NCBI GenBank assembly: GCA_023418535.1
Contig: JAEZZN010000017.1
Coordinates: 1-23,923 of the forward strand
Reading direction: 5' to 3'
Source of the DNA: Bacillota bacterium
Lineage (GTDB): Bacteria > Bacillota_A > Clostridia > Tissierellales > Peptoniphilaceae
Length of the DNA: 23,923 bases
The notes under the pieces are model-generated. The model ran no database searches, was not told where the DNA came from, and was given only the letters and a program-made list of their open reading frames with translations. Numbering within the stretch: position 1 is the stretch's first letter; each line of letters begins with the position of its first letter. Shown here one piece after another: positions 1 through 7,160 of the stretch. A program made the position numbers and the translations under genes.

Positions 1-596
1 CTTTTGGATTACAAGGCAAACTTTCAGGTGGGGAAAATGGCATAGAAGCTATGTTAACCAAAAAAGGTATTAAAGTAGTATCTACAAATCTTTTAATTGA
101 TACTGAAAATTCAGCTGTAGTTTGGAGAGCTCCAATACTTACAGGAGCTATTCGTCAATTTTGGCAAGATATTTCTTGGGGTGAGATAGACTATATGTTT
201 GTCGATTTGCCTCCCGGAACTTCAGATGCGCAATTAACTATTTTTCAATCAATTCCACTTATGGGGATTATAATAGTAACTTCTCCACAAGAACTAGTTT
301 CGATGATAGTTGAGAAGGCTATGGATATGGCGACGAGAGTAGGAATTCCAGTAATTGGTGCAATAGAAAACTTTTCATATTTCTTAGCGCCAGATACAGG
401 AAAAAAATATGAGATATTTGGTAGGAGTAAAACTCATAAAATACTTGATAAGTACAATTTAGATCTTCTAGCTAATATTCCTATAAAACCAGAAATAGCA
501 GAAAAGATAGATGAAGGAAAAATAGAAGAAATAGATACATCATTTATGAAAGATGCAGTTGAGAAAATATTGGAGTTTGAAGATAATGAATCCTAA
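1..596 (+). CDS. Mrp/NBP35-family P-loop ATPase, 5'-truncated by the window edge
   Basis: The reading frame is open from base 3 to the TAA at 594-596, and the ATG at 51 is internal because conserved sequence (FGLQGKLSGG) continues upstream of it. The N-terminal P-loop lies outside the window. Visible family motifs are VVWRAPILTGAIRQF, then WGEIDYMFVDLPPGTSDAQL, the DLPPGT block being typical of Mrp/ApbC/NBP35 iron-sulfur carrier ATPases. Family members bind and transfer Fe-S clusters in the cytoplasm, usually through a C-terminal CxxC that bridges a dimer. Here the equivalent stretch reads ENFSYFLAPDTGKKYEIFG, so both cysteines are missing. A role in Fe-S carriage by the usual mechanism is therefore doubtful, although the ATPase fold looks intact. 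The family call is confident; the function is less so. Confidence 0.85.
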   Translation, partial: FGLQGKLSGGENGIEAMLTKKGIKVVSTNLLIDTENSAVVWRAPILTGAIRQFWQDISWGEIDYMFVDLPPGTSDAQLTIFQSIPLMGIIIVTSPQELVSMIVEKAMDMATRVGIPVIGAIENFSYFLAPDTGKKYEIFGRSKTHKILDKYNLDLLANIPIKPEIAEKIDEGKIEEIDTSFMKDAVEKILEFEDNES

Positions 597-879
597 ATTA
601 AATGATACAGTTGTTACAAAGGGGCAATTAAAATTTATAATCGCAACAGATATATTTATATTTATAACAATTGGAATAATACTCTACGAAAAATTTAAAG
701 TTGGAGAAATTAAATATGCTTTCTTTGCATTAGGATTAATATTTATGTTGATGGCAACAAATCAGCATATTTATATAAAAAATAATCCTAAAGTAAAAAA
801 ATATAAAATAATGAGGCTAATATATTCCTTATTTGGATTATTGATAATTTTAATGGCAATATTTAATTTATTTAAATAG
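586..879 (+). CDS. Small three-helix membrane protein of unknown function
   Basis: I do not recognise this 97-residue protein. I place the start at ATG 586, which has a GGAG at 572-575 ten bases upstream, rather than the earlier in-frame ATG at 553, which has no ribosome binding site. The start lies inside the last codons of the preceding ATPase gene (11-base overlap), so the two are probably translated together. Three hydrophobic stretches are visible: about residues 16-34, 44-63 and 76-95, separated by short Lys-rich loops. No catalytic motif can be seen. A strong hairpin terminator follows, so this is the last gene of its transcript. Confidence 0.7.
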   Translation: MNPKLNDTVVTKGQLKFIIATDIFIFITIGIILYEKFKVGEIKYAFFALGLIFMLMATNQHIYIKNNPKVKKYKIMRLIYSLFGLLIILMAIFNLFK

Positions 880-890
880 AATATTTTTGG

Positions 891-945
891 AATCCTATAA
901 AGGCTTATTCTTTGATGAACAAAGCTTTTATAGGATTTTATTTTA
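891..945 (+). terminator. Rho-independent terminator after the Mrp-family operon
   Basis: The arms at 891-906 and 922-937 pair over 16 positions with one G-U pair around a 15-base loop. A T-rich tract (TTATTTTAT) follows. It ends the transcript of the ATPase and small membrane protein. Confidence 0.85.
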
Positions 946-1022
946 TCTAATAAAATAATTTAAGTAACCAACCAACCAACTATGTTATTGTATACAAATG
1001 ATTATAATACAGAAAGATAATA

Positions 1023-1037
1023 TGATTACGTTTACAA
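1023..1037 (-). promoter_or_regulatory. cre site (predicted CcpA binding) for the mur operon
   Basis: Read on the minus strand the site is TTGTAAACGTAATCA, which fits every fixed position of the catabolite-responsive element consensus WTGNAANCGNWNNCW. Its position in the leader of a sugar-uptake operon makes carbon catabolite repression by CcpA likely. The match is seen in the sequence; the regulator itself is not encoded in this window. Confidence 0.7.
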
Positions 1038-1040
1038 ATG

Positions 1041-1055
1041 TGAAACTTTGTTTCA
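1041..1055. promoter_or_regulatory. Inverted repeat, candidate MurR operator
   Basis: TGAAAC and GTTTCA form a perfect inverted repeat around a 3-base centre, three bases downstream of the cre site. RpiR-family regulators bind inverted repeats of this general kind near their own operons, and the next gene encodes such a regulator. Assignment to MurR is inference from position. Confidence 0.5.
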
Positions 1056-1289
1056 ACATAAAGTAAAACTATTGAAAATTTTTAATTATTATATTAGTAT
1101 GTAGTTAAGATGATATAAATTAGCCAAATAAAATTTAAAAATATTAAAAGTAAATTTTAGATTTTTTTAAATTATATGAATTATTTACTAAACATATAAA
1201 AACATAATAAAAAATGAAAACGAATGCACAATTTATATTTTCTTTTTATGCTATTTAATAGGAAATTTGTTTTAAGAAGGAAAGTCAAG

Positions 1290-2162
1290 ATGAAAAAGGT
1301 ATTGTATAGATTGCAATCTTACTATAATAATCAAGCAACAGAGACAGAAAAATCAGTTCTTAGATATATTTTAGATAATACTGCTGATGTAGTTTCTATG
1401 GATATATACACATTAGCTAAAAAGGGATATTGCAGCCCAGCTACAATAGTAAGAATTTGTAAAAAAAATCATTTTAATGGATTTAAAGATTTAAAAATAG
1501 CTTTATTAAATGACTTAAACTTTAATGATCAATTATTAAAAGACAGTGGAATAAATAGTAGACATGGAGATACTGATTCATTTATTAGAGATATTTTAAA
1601 TGAGAATGTAACAGCTATTAATAATACCTATAATTTAGTTGATTATACAGAAGTAGAAGAGATTATAAAATTATTAAAAAAAGCAAGAATTATTAGACTT
1701 TTTGGGATAGGTGCAAGTTTTTTAGTTGCAAAAGATTTTCAATTAAAACTTGAAAGAATAAATAAAACTACTATTCTTTTTGATGATACACATATGCAGA
1801 TGATAAGCTCAAATAACTCAAAAGCAGGTGAGATTGCGTTTATGATTTCCTATTCTGGAAAAACAAAAGAAATTAATGAGATGGCTAAAAATATAAAGGA
1901 AAATGGTGGAACTATAGTTTCATTAACTCAATATTCAAACAATAAATTAATGCAAATCGCAGATTATAATTTATTTGTTCCTAAAATTGAAAAACCTTTA
2001 AGAGTTGGAGCAACATCTAGTAGAATTTCGCAACTATCAGTAATTGACTATATATTTAGAATGTATATGGAAAGTGATAGTGAAGAAGTAATGCATAAAA
2101 TATTAAGTACTAAGAAATTGTTGGAAAAAGAAGAATATAACGATGAGGAAGGAGGCGAGTAG
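1290..2162 (+). CDS. murR: RpiR/MurR-family transcriptional regulator with SIS domain
   Basis: The 290-residue protein starts at ATG 1290, preceded by AGAAGGAAAG. The earlier in-frame ATG at 1224 lacks a ribosome binding site and would add a stretch not seen in the family. The N-terminal part (about 1-80) is the RpiR helix-turn-helix domain, with the typical TETEKSVLRYILDN and SPATIVRICKK segments. The C-terminal part (about 110-250) is a SIS sugar-phosphate binding domain, with LFGIGASFLVAKDFQLK and later SYSGKTKE. Family knowledge and linkage to murQ and murP point to a regulator that senses MurNAc-6-phosphate and controls this operon. Its stop codon shares one base with the GTG start of murQ, so the two are translationally coupled. 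Confidence 0.85.
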   Translation: MKKVLYRLQSYYNNQATETEKSVLRYILDNTADVVSMDIYTLAKKGYCSPATIVRICKKNHFNGFKDLKIALLNDLNFNDQLLKDSGINSRHGDTDSFIRDILNENVTAINNTYNLVDYTEVEEIIKLLKKARIIRLFGIGASFLVAKDFQLKLERINKTTILFDDTHMQMISSNNSKAGEIAFMISYSGKTKEINEMAKNIKENGGTIVSLTQYSNNKLMQIADYNLFVPKIEKPLRVGATSSRISQLSVIDYIFRMYMESDSEEVMHKILSTKKLLEKEEYNDEEGGE

Positions 2163-3052
2163 TGATTGATTTAAGCAAAATCAATACTGAGAAAGTCAAT
2201 CCGAATACTGTAAATTTTAGTGAGGTGAGTATACTTGATGCAGTAAAAATGATGAATCAAGAAGATATAAATGCTGTAAAATGCATAGAAAGTCAATATT
2301 CTGAAATATCTAAATTGATTGAAGCAACAAGTGAAGCACTAAAAAAAGGAGCAAGAATAATATATATGGGAGCTGGAACAAGTGGAAGGCTCGGAGTCCT
2401 AGATGCTGTAGAGTGTCCACCAACATTTGGTGTTGATTATAACACTGTGGTTGGACTAATAGCTGGAGGAGAGAATGCATTTGTAAAGGCTAGAGAAGGT
2501 GCTGAAGACGATCCTGAGCTTGCCAAACAAGATTTAGTTAATATCAATTTAACTAAAGATGATGTTGTAATTGGGATTGCAGCAAGTGGAAGAACACCAT
2601 ATGTAATAGGAGCGTTAAACTATGCAAACTCTATAGGAGCTAATACGGGTTCTATAGCTTGTACAACAGGTAGTGAAATAGGAAAAATAAGTAAATATCC
2701 AATAGAAGTGGTACCTGGTCCTGAAGTTCTTACAGGCTCTACGAGACTTAAAGCTGGTACTTCTACAAAATTAGTTCTGAATATGATATCTACTATTAGC
2801 ATGAAAATGGTAGGGAAAACATATAAAAATTATATGGTTGATTTGAAATTATCAAATAAAAAATTAAATGTTCGTGGATTAAATATTTTGAAAGAAGTTA
2901 CAGGTACTGATGAAGAAACAGCTCTAAAAGCTTTAGTAGAAGCAAATGGACATGTAAAACTTGCTATTGTGATGGTATTACTTAATTTGAACAGTAAGGA
3001 AGCACAGGAAGAATTGGATAAGGCAGGAGGCAATATCCAAAATATTATATAA
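2162..3052 (+). CDS. murQ: N-acetylmuramic acid 6-phosphate etherase
   Basis: MurQ cleaves the D-lactyl ether of MurNAc-6P to give GlcNAc-6P and D-lactate in the cytoplasm. The 296-residue length is normal for the family. The SIS-fold signature YMGAGTSGRLGVLDAVECPP (about 68-87) is clear, and Glu84 and Glu115 fall where the two catalytic glutamates of E. coli MurQ (Glu83, Glu114) lie. The GTG start at 2162 overlaps the murR stop by one base and has an excellent AAGGAGG at 2149-2155. murP follows after 12 bases. GlcNAc-6P would go on to NagA and NagB, which are not in this window. Confidence 0.95.
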   Translation: MIDLSKINTEKVNPNTVNFSEVSILDAVKMMNQEDINAVKCIESQYSEISKLIEATSEALKKGARIIYMGAGTSGRLGVLDAVECPPTFGVDYNTVVGLIAGGENAFVKAREGAEDDPELAKQDLVNINLTKDDVVIGIAASGRTPYVIGALNYANSIGANTGSIACTTGSEIGKISKYPIEVVPGPEVLTGSTRLKAGTSTKLVLNMISTISMKMVGKTYKNYMVDLKLSNKKLNVRGLNILKEVTGTDEETALKALVEANGHVKLAIVMVLLNLNSKEAQEELDKAGGNIQNII

Positions 3053-3064
3053 AAAGGAGAGAAT

Positions 3065-4483
3065 ATGAATAATCGAGATTTAGCTAAGAAAATAGTTGAA
3101 TATCTAGGCGGAAAAGAAAATATTATTAACAGCTATAATTGTATGACTAGAATGCGTTCAGAAGTTAAAGATAAATCAAAAGTTAACGAAGAAGCATTAA
3201 AAAACCTAGATGGAGTTTTAGGTTTAGTTACAGAAGGAAATAGTTTCCAAGTAGTACTTGGACCAGGTAAAGCTAAAAAGGTTACAGATGAAGCTATAGA
3301 ACTATTTGGATTAGTTAGAGATCAAAAACAAGAAGATTGGCAAGTAAATAAACAAGCGGTTAAAGAAAATCAAAAATCAAATCCATTTAAGAGAGGATTA
3401 AAATTAATAGCGGATATATTTATTCCGTTGATTCCAGCTATTGTTGCTGCAGGTTTATTCCAAGGTTTAGCAAGTTTATTTGGACAATTAATAGAACAAG
3501 GAACATTACCAGAATCTTGGAAGATAGTTAATCTAGTACTTGGATTAATGGGTGGAGCATTATTAAATTACTTCGCAATATACACAGGTATTAGATCAGC
3601 TGAAGTATTTGGTGCTACACCAGCACTTGGTGGTATGATTGGTGCTATGAGTATTGGTGCAAACATCAATTTAATTTCAGAATATTTAGGATTATTTAAT
3701 GCAGAAGTTCCACTAGAATCAGTTCTTACAGTAGGTAAAGGTGGTATTATTGGTGTAATTTTAGCTGTTTGGATACTATCTAAGGTTGAAAAAGCGGTTA
3801 GAAGATCAGTTCCAGATGTTTTAGATATTATAATAACTCCATTTGTATTATTATTATTCACAGGTGTACTATATGTATTAGTTATCATGCCTGTTACAGG
3901 ATATCTATCAGATCTATTAGTATCTGCTTTATCAGTAATAATCAACTCACCAAGTCCAGTAGTGAGAGTAATAAGTGGTTTTGTACTATCAGCTTTATTC
4001 TTACCAATGGTATTATTAGGATTACATCATGGTTTAATTCCTATATATGCAATTCAATTAGAAACTTTAGGTGGAGTTTCATTATTCCCAGTACTTGCAA
4101 TGGCAGGAGCAGGACAAGTTGGAGCAGCTATAGCTATTTATTTAAAAGCTAAAAAAGTTGGAAATCAAAGATTAATTAAAGTAATAGCTGGAGCATTGCC
4201 AGCAGGATTCTTAGGAGTTGGTGAACCATTAATATACGGTGTTACACTTCCAATGTTTAAACCATTTATAACAGCAGGTTTAGGAGCAGGATTTGGTGGT
4301 GCATTTGTAATGTTAATGGGAGTAATGTCAACAGCTTGGGGTCCATCAGGATTAGTAGCTATTCCATTGATGCAAACTGGTCAACAAATGCTTTACTACT
4401 TCGGTGGTCTTGTAATTTCTTATATAGCAGGATTCATAATTACAAGTATTGCTATAAATAACAATGATGTAGCTAATGCTTAA
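3065..4483 (+). CDS. murP: PTS MurNAc-type transporter, EIIBC components
   Basis: This 472-residue membrane protein has an N-terminal EIIB domain (about 1-85) with the phosphorylated cysteine in SYNCMTRMR (Cys26). A linker leads to an EIIC domain of about ten hydrophobic segments (110-465), with LGLHHGLIPIYAIQ and the GVGEPLIYGV block (Glu387) typical of the glucose superfamily. No EIIA domain is present, as in known MurP, so phosphate must come from a separate EIIA. The expected job is uptake of MurNAc or, as in Staphylococcus aureus, MurNAc-GlcNAc, with phosphorylation at C6 of MurNAc. The substrate call rests on murQ, murR and mupG around it; sequence alone would also allow a related beta-glucoside or sucrose permease. 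The ribosome binding site AAAAGGAGAG is strong. Confidence 0.88.
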   Translation: MNNRDLAKKIVEYLGGKENIINSYNCMTRMRSEVKDKSKVNEEALKNLDGVLGLVTEGNSFQVVLGPGKAKKVTDEAIELFGLVRDQKQEDWQVNKQAVKENQKSNPFKRGLKLIADIFIPLIPAIVAAGLFQGLASLFGQLIEQGTLPESWKIVNLVLGLMGGALLNYFAIYTGIRSAEVFGATPALGGMIGAMSIGANINLISEYLGLFNAEVPLESVLTVGKGGIIGVILAVWILSKVEKAVRRSVPDVLDIIITPFVLLLFTGVLYVLVIMPVTGYLSDLLVSALSVIINSPSPVVRVISGFVLSALFLPMVLLGLHHGLIPIYAIQLETLGGVSLFPVLAMAGAGQVGAAIAIYLKAKKVGNQRLIKVIAGALPAGFLGVGEPLIYGVTLPMFKPFITAGLGAGFGGAFVMLMGVMSTAWGPSGLVAIPLMQTGQQMLYYFGGLVISYIAGFIITSIAINNNDVANA

Positions 4484-4507
4484 AAATTATAAATATCATA
4501 AAAACAT

Positions 4508-4535
4508 AAAAAAGCAGAATAAATTCTGCTTTTTT
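4508..4535 (+). terminator. Hairpin terminator within the mur cluster, after murP
   Basis: The arms 4508-4520 and 4523-4535 are perfectly complementary over 13 bases, with A-runs on the left and a T-run on the right. The two-base centre means the last pairs open to form a wider loop. It would end or weaken transcription before the esterase and mupG, so those genes are either read through at a lower level or have their own promoter. I see no convincing promoter in the 36 bases that follow. Confidence 0.75.
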
Positions 4536-4571
4536 ATATATAGTAATTTAAATATAGTAGAAAGGAAAATT

Positions 4572-5528
4572 ATGAAAAAGACTATTTTATCAATATTTTT
4601 ATCATTTTTAATCGTATTAACAGCTTGTACGCCTAATAATCAAGAAAAAGATACTATAGCTGAAACAAAAAATGATACTATAGCTGAAACAAAAAATGAT
4701 ACTATAGTTGAAACAGAAACTGAAACAATTGAAGAAACTGAAACAGAGGAAGAGGTAGTTGTAGGTAAATTTGGAACGACAACAATATGGTCTGATGAAT
4801 TAAAATTAGATTGGAATGTTTCAAGCTATATACCAGATGATTTTAACCCAAACAATGTCAAGGTAGTTTATATGTTACATGGCGCTTATGGAAATCATAC
4901 AAATTTTAATGAAAGAACAAAAACTGTGGATTACTTGAATGAATATAATAAAAATCATGATCAAAAGTTAATTGCTGTATTTGTAGATGGATTCAATTCA
5001 TTTTATATTGATAAGAATATTAATATGGAATCTGCTATTGTCAAAGATTTAATTCCAACATTTGAAGATATGAATGGAATTAAAATAGATAGAAATAATA
5101 GATATGTTATGGGTATTTCTATGGGTGGATATGGCACATTAAACTTTATGTTTAAACATAGTGATGTTTTTTCAAAAGGATATGCAATTTCTCCAGTTGT
5201 AGCAGAAGAACTTGATACAAGTTCTGGAATTGGGACATGGAATATTTTCTACACAGATGGAAAATTTGATAAAAATATATATACCTCATATCATCCTTTA
5301 ACAAATCTTGAAAATAATAAAGAAAATATGCAAGATATAGAAATTTATCTATATGCTGGAAAGCAAGATCAAGTTGTGCTGTTATATGATGTTAATTCAT
5401 TTCTAGAAAAAGCAAAAGATAGTGTTAAAATAAATGAAAAAATATTGGATGGAGAACACAATTGGACTTTTTGGGATGCGCAAATAAAATCCATTTTAGA
5501 AAATGATATATATAAAATAGAGGAATAA
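4572..5528 (+). CDS. Surface lipoprotein esterase (alpha/beta hydrolase, esterase D/FrmB-like)
   Basis: The start at ATG 4572 has an AAAGGA ribosome binding site and begins a 318-residue protein with a textbook lipoprotein signal: Lys-Lys, a hydrophobic core and lipobox LTAC (Cys19). A longer in-frame start at 4476 would bury that signal and overlap murP. Residues about 27-55 are an acidic Thr/Glu-rich linker with an 8-residue repeat. The hydrolase domain shows the oxyanion segment VVYMLHGAYG, the nucleophile elbow GISMGGYG (Ser183), a likely acid Asp266 in GKQDQV, and catalytic His296 in GEHNWTFW. This matches the PF00756 putative esterase family. The protein would sit outside the membrane. 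mupG starts two bases after its stop, so the genes are tightly coupled. Removal of O-acetyl groups from wall sugars is a plausible role, but it is inference. Confidence 0.8.
   Translation: MKKTILSIFLSFLIVLTACTPNNQEKDTIAETKNDTIAETKNDTIVETETETIEETETEEEVVVGKFGTTTIWSDELKLDWNVSSYIPDDFNPNNVKVVYMLHGAYGNHTNFNERTKTVDYLNEYNKNHDQKLIAVFVDGFNSFYIDKNINMESAIVKDLIPTFEDMNGIKIDRNNRYVMGISMGGYGTLNFMFKHSDVFSKGYAISPVVAEELDTSSGIGTWNIFYTDGKFDKNIYTSYHPLTNLENNKENMQDIEIYLYAGKQDQVVLLYDVNSFLEKAKDSVKINEKILDGEHNWTFWDAQIKSILENDIYKIEE
4650..4721 (+). repeat. Three tandem 24-bp repeats inside the lipoprotein linker
   Basis: Units at 4650-4673 and 4674-4697 are identical and encode DTIAETKN. A third unit at 4698-4721 is diverged (DTIVETET). 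Because 24 is divisible by three, gain or loss of a unit would change linker length without a frameshift. Confidence 0.9.
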
Positions 5529-5530
5529 AA

Positions 5531-6586
5531 ATGTTTGGTATTTCAACATATCTAAATGAAAATATAGAAGATGTAAATAAATATTTTGAAAGATTATCTA
5601 AATTTAATATAAATACTGTATTTACTTCAATGCATATAAATGAAGAAGATAGTGATACAGTGTTATCTATGATGGAGAGTATTTCACGGATAGCCAAAAA
5701 TAAAAAAATTGATTTAATGATAGACATTTCTTCAAATACATTATCAAAATTTAATATGACACTTGATGAAATGATTGAATATTATCATAATTTAGGGGTT
5801 AATACTTTAAGAGTAGATTTTGGAATAATTATTAATGATATAAAAAAACTTTCTGAGAATTTTAATATAGTCTTAAATGCCTCTACAATAGATGACGATT
5901 ATTGCAATGAGTTAATTAAATTTGGTATAAATTTAGAAGGTTTAACTGTTTGTCATAATTTCTATCCAAGACCGGACACTGGACTTGATGAAAATTTATT
6001 TAGAAATAAAAACAAATATTTTAAAGAGAAAGGATTTAAAATTCAGGCTTTTATTCCTGGAGATAAAGTTTTAAGAGGACCAATATATGAAGGATTACCA
6101 ACACTTGAAAAACATAGAAAAAGTAATCTTCTTTGCGCTTATATTGAACTTGTCAAAGAATTTGATGTAGATGAGATAATAGTTGGAGATACTGAAATTT
6201 CTGATTATTATGCAAATGCTATAAATGAATATATTAATTCGAATCGTATAAATCTAAGATTAAAAGAATATAATTTAGATCCTATTTCTAAAAAAGTATT
6301 TTGGAATATCCATAAAAACAGAAAAGATTATTCGGAAAGAGTAATTAGAGTTTCTGAAACTAGGCTTGCTATAAAAGAAAAAATACCAAGACTAAATACA
6401 GTAAATAGGCCAAAAGGTACAGTTACAATAGATAATGAAAATTATAAAAGATATAATGGAGAACTTCAAATAGCTCTAATAGATTTAGATTCAGATGATA
6501 GAGTGAATGTTTTAGGTTATATAGAGGATGAAGATATTTGCTTATTGAAGTATATAACAGAAGAAATTGAGTTCAGATTTATATGA
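5531..6586 (+). CDS. mupG: 6-phospho-N-acetylmuramidase MupG (DUF871 family)
   Basis: The 351-residue protein has the DUF871 layout: an N-terminal TIM-barrel (about 1-235) opening with MFGISTYLNENIEDVNKYF, the family block PGDKVLRGPIYEGLPTLEKH (about 177-196), and a C-terminal cyclophilin-like domain (about 245-351). In Staphylococcus aureus this family hydrolyses MurNAc-6P-GlcNAc, the product of MurP uptake, to MurNAc-6P and GlcNAc. With murP, murQ and murR just upstream, the same role is very likely here, and it suggests that the imported sugar is the disaccharide and not only free MurNAc. The start is two bases after the esterase stop, with AGAGG upstream. A convergent terminator follows. 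Confidence 0.85.
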   Translation: MFGISTYLNENIEDVNKYFERLSKFNINTVFTSMHINEEDSDTVLSMMESISRIAKNKKIDLMIDISSNTLSKFNMTLDEMIEYYHNLGVNTLRVDFGIIINDIKKLSENFNIVLNASTIDDDYCNELIKFGINLEGLTVCHNFYPRPDTGLDENLFRNKNKYFKEKGFKIQAFIPGDKVLRGPIYEGLPTLEKHRKSNLLCAYIELVKEFDVDEIIVGDTEISDYYANAINEYINSNRINLRLKEYNLDPISKKVFWNIHKNRKDYSERVIRVSETRLAIKEKIPRLNTVNRPKGTVTIDNENYKRYNGELQIALIDLDSDDRVNVLGYIEDEDICLLKYITEEIEFRFI

Positions 6587-6607
6587 ATATAGTTTTAAAA
6601 TATAATT

Positions 6608-6650
6608 AAAAAAAAGATGATACATTTTTAATATGTATCATCTTTTTTTT
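6608..6650. terminator. Bidirectional terminator between mupG and the Asp23-family gene
   Basis: The arms 6608-6625 and 6633-6650 are perfectly complementary over 18 bases. The outer eight pairs are all A-T, giving a U-run on either strand. The right arm reaches the stop codon of the minus-strand gene, so the hairpin serves both convergent genes. Confidence 0.92.
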
Positions 6651-6969
6651 AAGCTAAATCTTTTACAAAAACATTTACTTCAAGCACTTTAATTCCAAGC
6701 ATTGTTTCAATTTGTTCAGAAATTGATTCTTGTACATTTTCTGCTACCTTTTGAAGTTCTGTTCCTGATTTTAGTATAACAGTTAAACCTACTTTAATAG
6801 TATTGTCTTTAACTACTGCAACTATACCTTCTTTTTTATTCTTTTCTATTTTCTTATTCTTATATCCAATAACATCTTCAACGCCTTCAACTTGTAAAGC
6901 AGATTCTGCAATTAATTGATCGATAATGTCGTTTGAAATTCTTACTGAACCATTATTAAAATCGGTCAT
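6649..6969 (-). CDS. Asp23/Gls24 family envelope-stress-type protein
   Basis: This 106-residue protein matches the Asp23 family (PF03780): an N-terminal ISNDIIDQLIAESALQVEGV helix, a Lys-rich loop, then alternating strands (VGLTVILKSG) and a final VLEVNVFVKDL strand. Family members are small cytoplasmic proteins, often membrane-associated through partners and linked to cell-wall stress or growth. The start at 6969 has a strong AAGGAGG. The gene stands alone, convergent with mupG and divergent from the acyltransferase gene. Confidence 0.85.
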   Translation of the reverse strand: MTDFNNGSVRISNDIIDQLIAESALQVEGVEDVIGYKNKKIEKNKKEGIVAVVKDNTIKVGLTVILKSGTELQKVAENVQESISEQIETMLGIKVLEVNVFVKDLA

Positions 6970-6992
6970 TATAACCTCCTTACCTTTTTATT

Positions 6993-7021
6993 ATTATATG
7001 AAATATGAATATATTATGCAA
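6993..7021 (-). promoter_or_regulatory. Probable promoter of the Asp23-family gene
   Basis: On the minus strand TATAAT (6998-6993) lies 17 bases from TTGCAT (7021-7016). The -10 is perfect and the -35 keeps only TTG. The start of transcription would be near 6986, giving a short leader. Confidence 0.45.
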
Positions 7022-7111
7022 ATATTTGAAATATAAACTTCGCTTTTTAAAGATTGTTTCATAATAAGTTAAAAACGACAAAAAAATAATGATTAATCAT
7101 CTTAAGCATTG

Positions 7112-7140
7112 TTTACATACCTATCCATTTATAATATAAT
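7112..7140 (+). promoter_or_regulatory. Sigma-A type promoter of the acyltransferase gene
   Basis: TTTACA (7112-7117), a 17-base spacer and TATAAT (7135-7140) form a good vegetative promoter. Transcription would start around 7147, almost directly at the TAGGAG ribosome binding site. A perfect 12-base palindrome, ATGATTAATCAT (7089-7100), lies just upstream of the -35 and could be an operator. Confidence 0.7.
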
Positions 7141-7160
7141 TTATAAGTAGGAGAAATTTT

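Larger units (their letters stand above)
938..1289 (+). promoter_or_regulatory. Gene-free leader and promoter region of the mur operon
   Basis: This A+T-rich stretch of about 350 bases has no gene I can support. It contains an AACC tandem repeat of 3.75 units (966-980) and a consensus -10 hexamer TATAAT at 1003-1008 without a convincing -35. Further down, a second possible promoter TTGAAA (1072-1077), 17 bases, TAGTAT (1095-1100) is visible. A cre-like site and an inverted repeat lie between the two candidate promoters. I cannot tell which promoter is used. With the first, both regulatory sites would sit just downstream of the start of transcription; with the second, they would sit upstream of the -35. 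The leader to the murR start would be about 180 to 275 nucleotides. Confidence 0.5.

Noticed and set aside
966..980. AACC tandem repeat as a regulatory or telomere-like repeat
   Set aside because: Fewer than four short units in A+T-rich non-coding DNA; too short to support any function.
1224..1289. Upstream ATG for murR
   Set aside because: No ribosome binding site; the extra 22 residues are unlike the family N-terminus, and the ATG at 1290 has a good site.
1100..1289. Riboswitch in the long mur operon leader
   Set aside because: I found no extended stems or terminator hairpin in this stretch; it is mostly unstructured A+T sequence.
3568..3945. Open minus-strand frame of 125 codons inside murP
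   Set aside because: It lies antisense to well-conserved membrane segments of murP, has no ribosome binding site or recognisable motif, and reflects the codon bias of the plus-strand gene.
4476..4571. A longer esterase reading frame beginning at an ATG inside the end of murP
   Set aside because: It has no ribosome binding site, would be translated through the terminator hairpin, and would bury a textbook lipoprotein signal that begins at 4572.
4650..4721. CRISPR-like array
   Set aside because: The repeats are directly adjacent with no spacers and are in frame within a protein linker.
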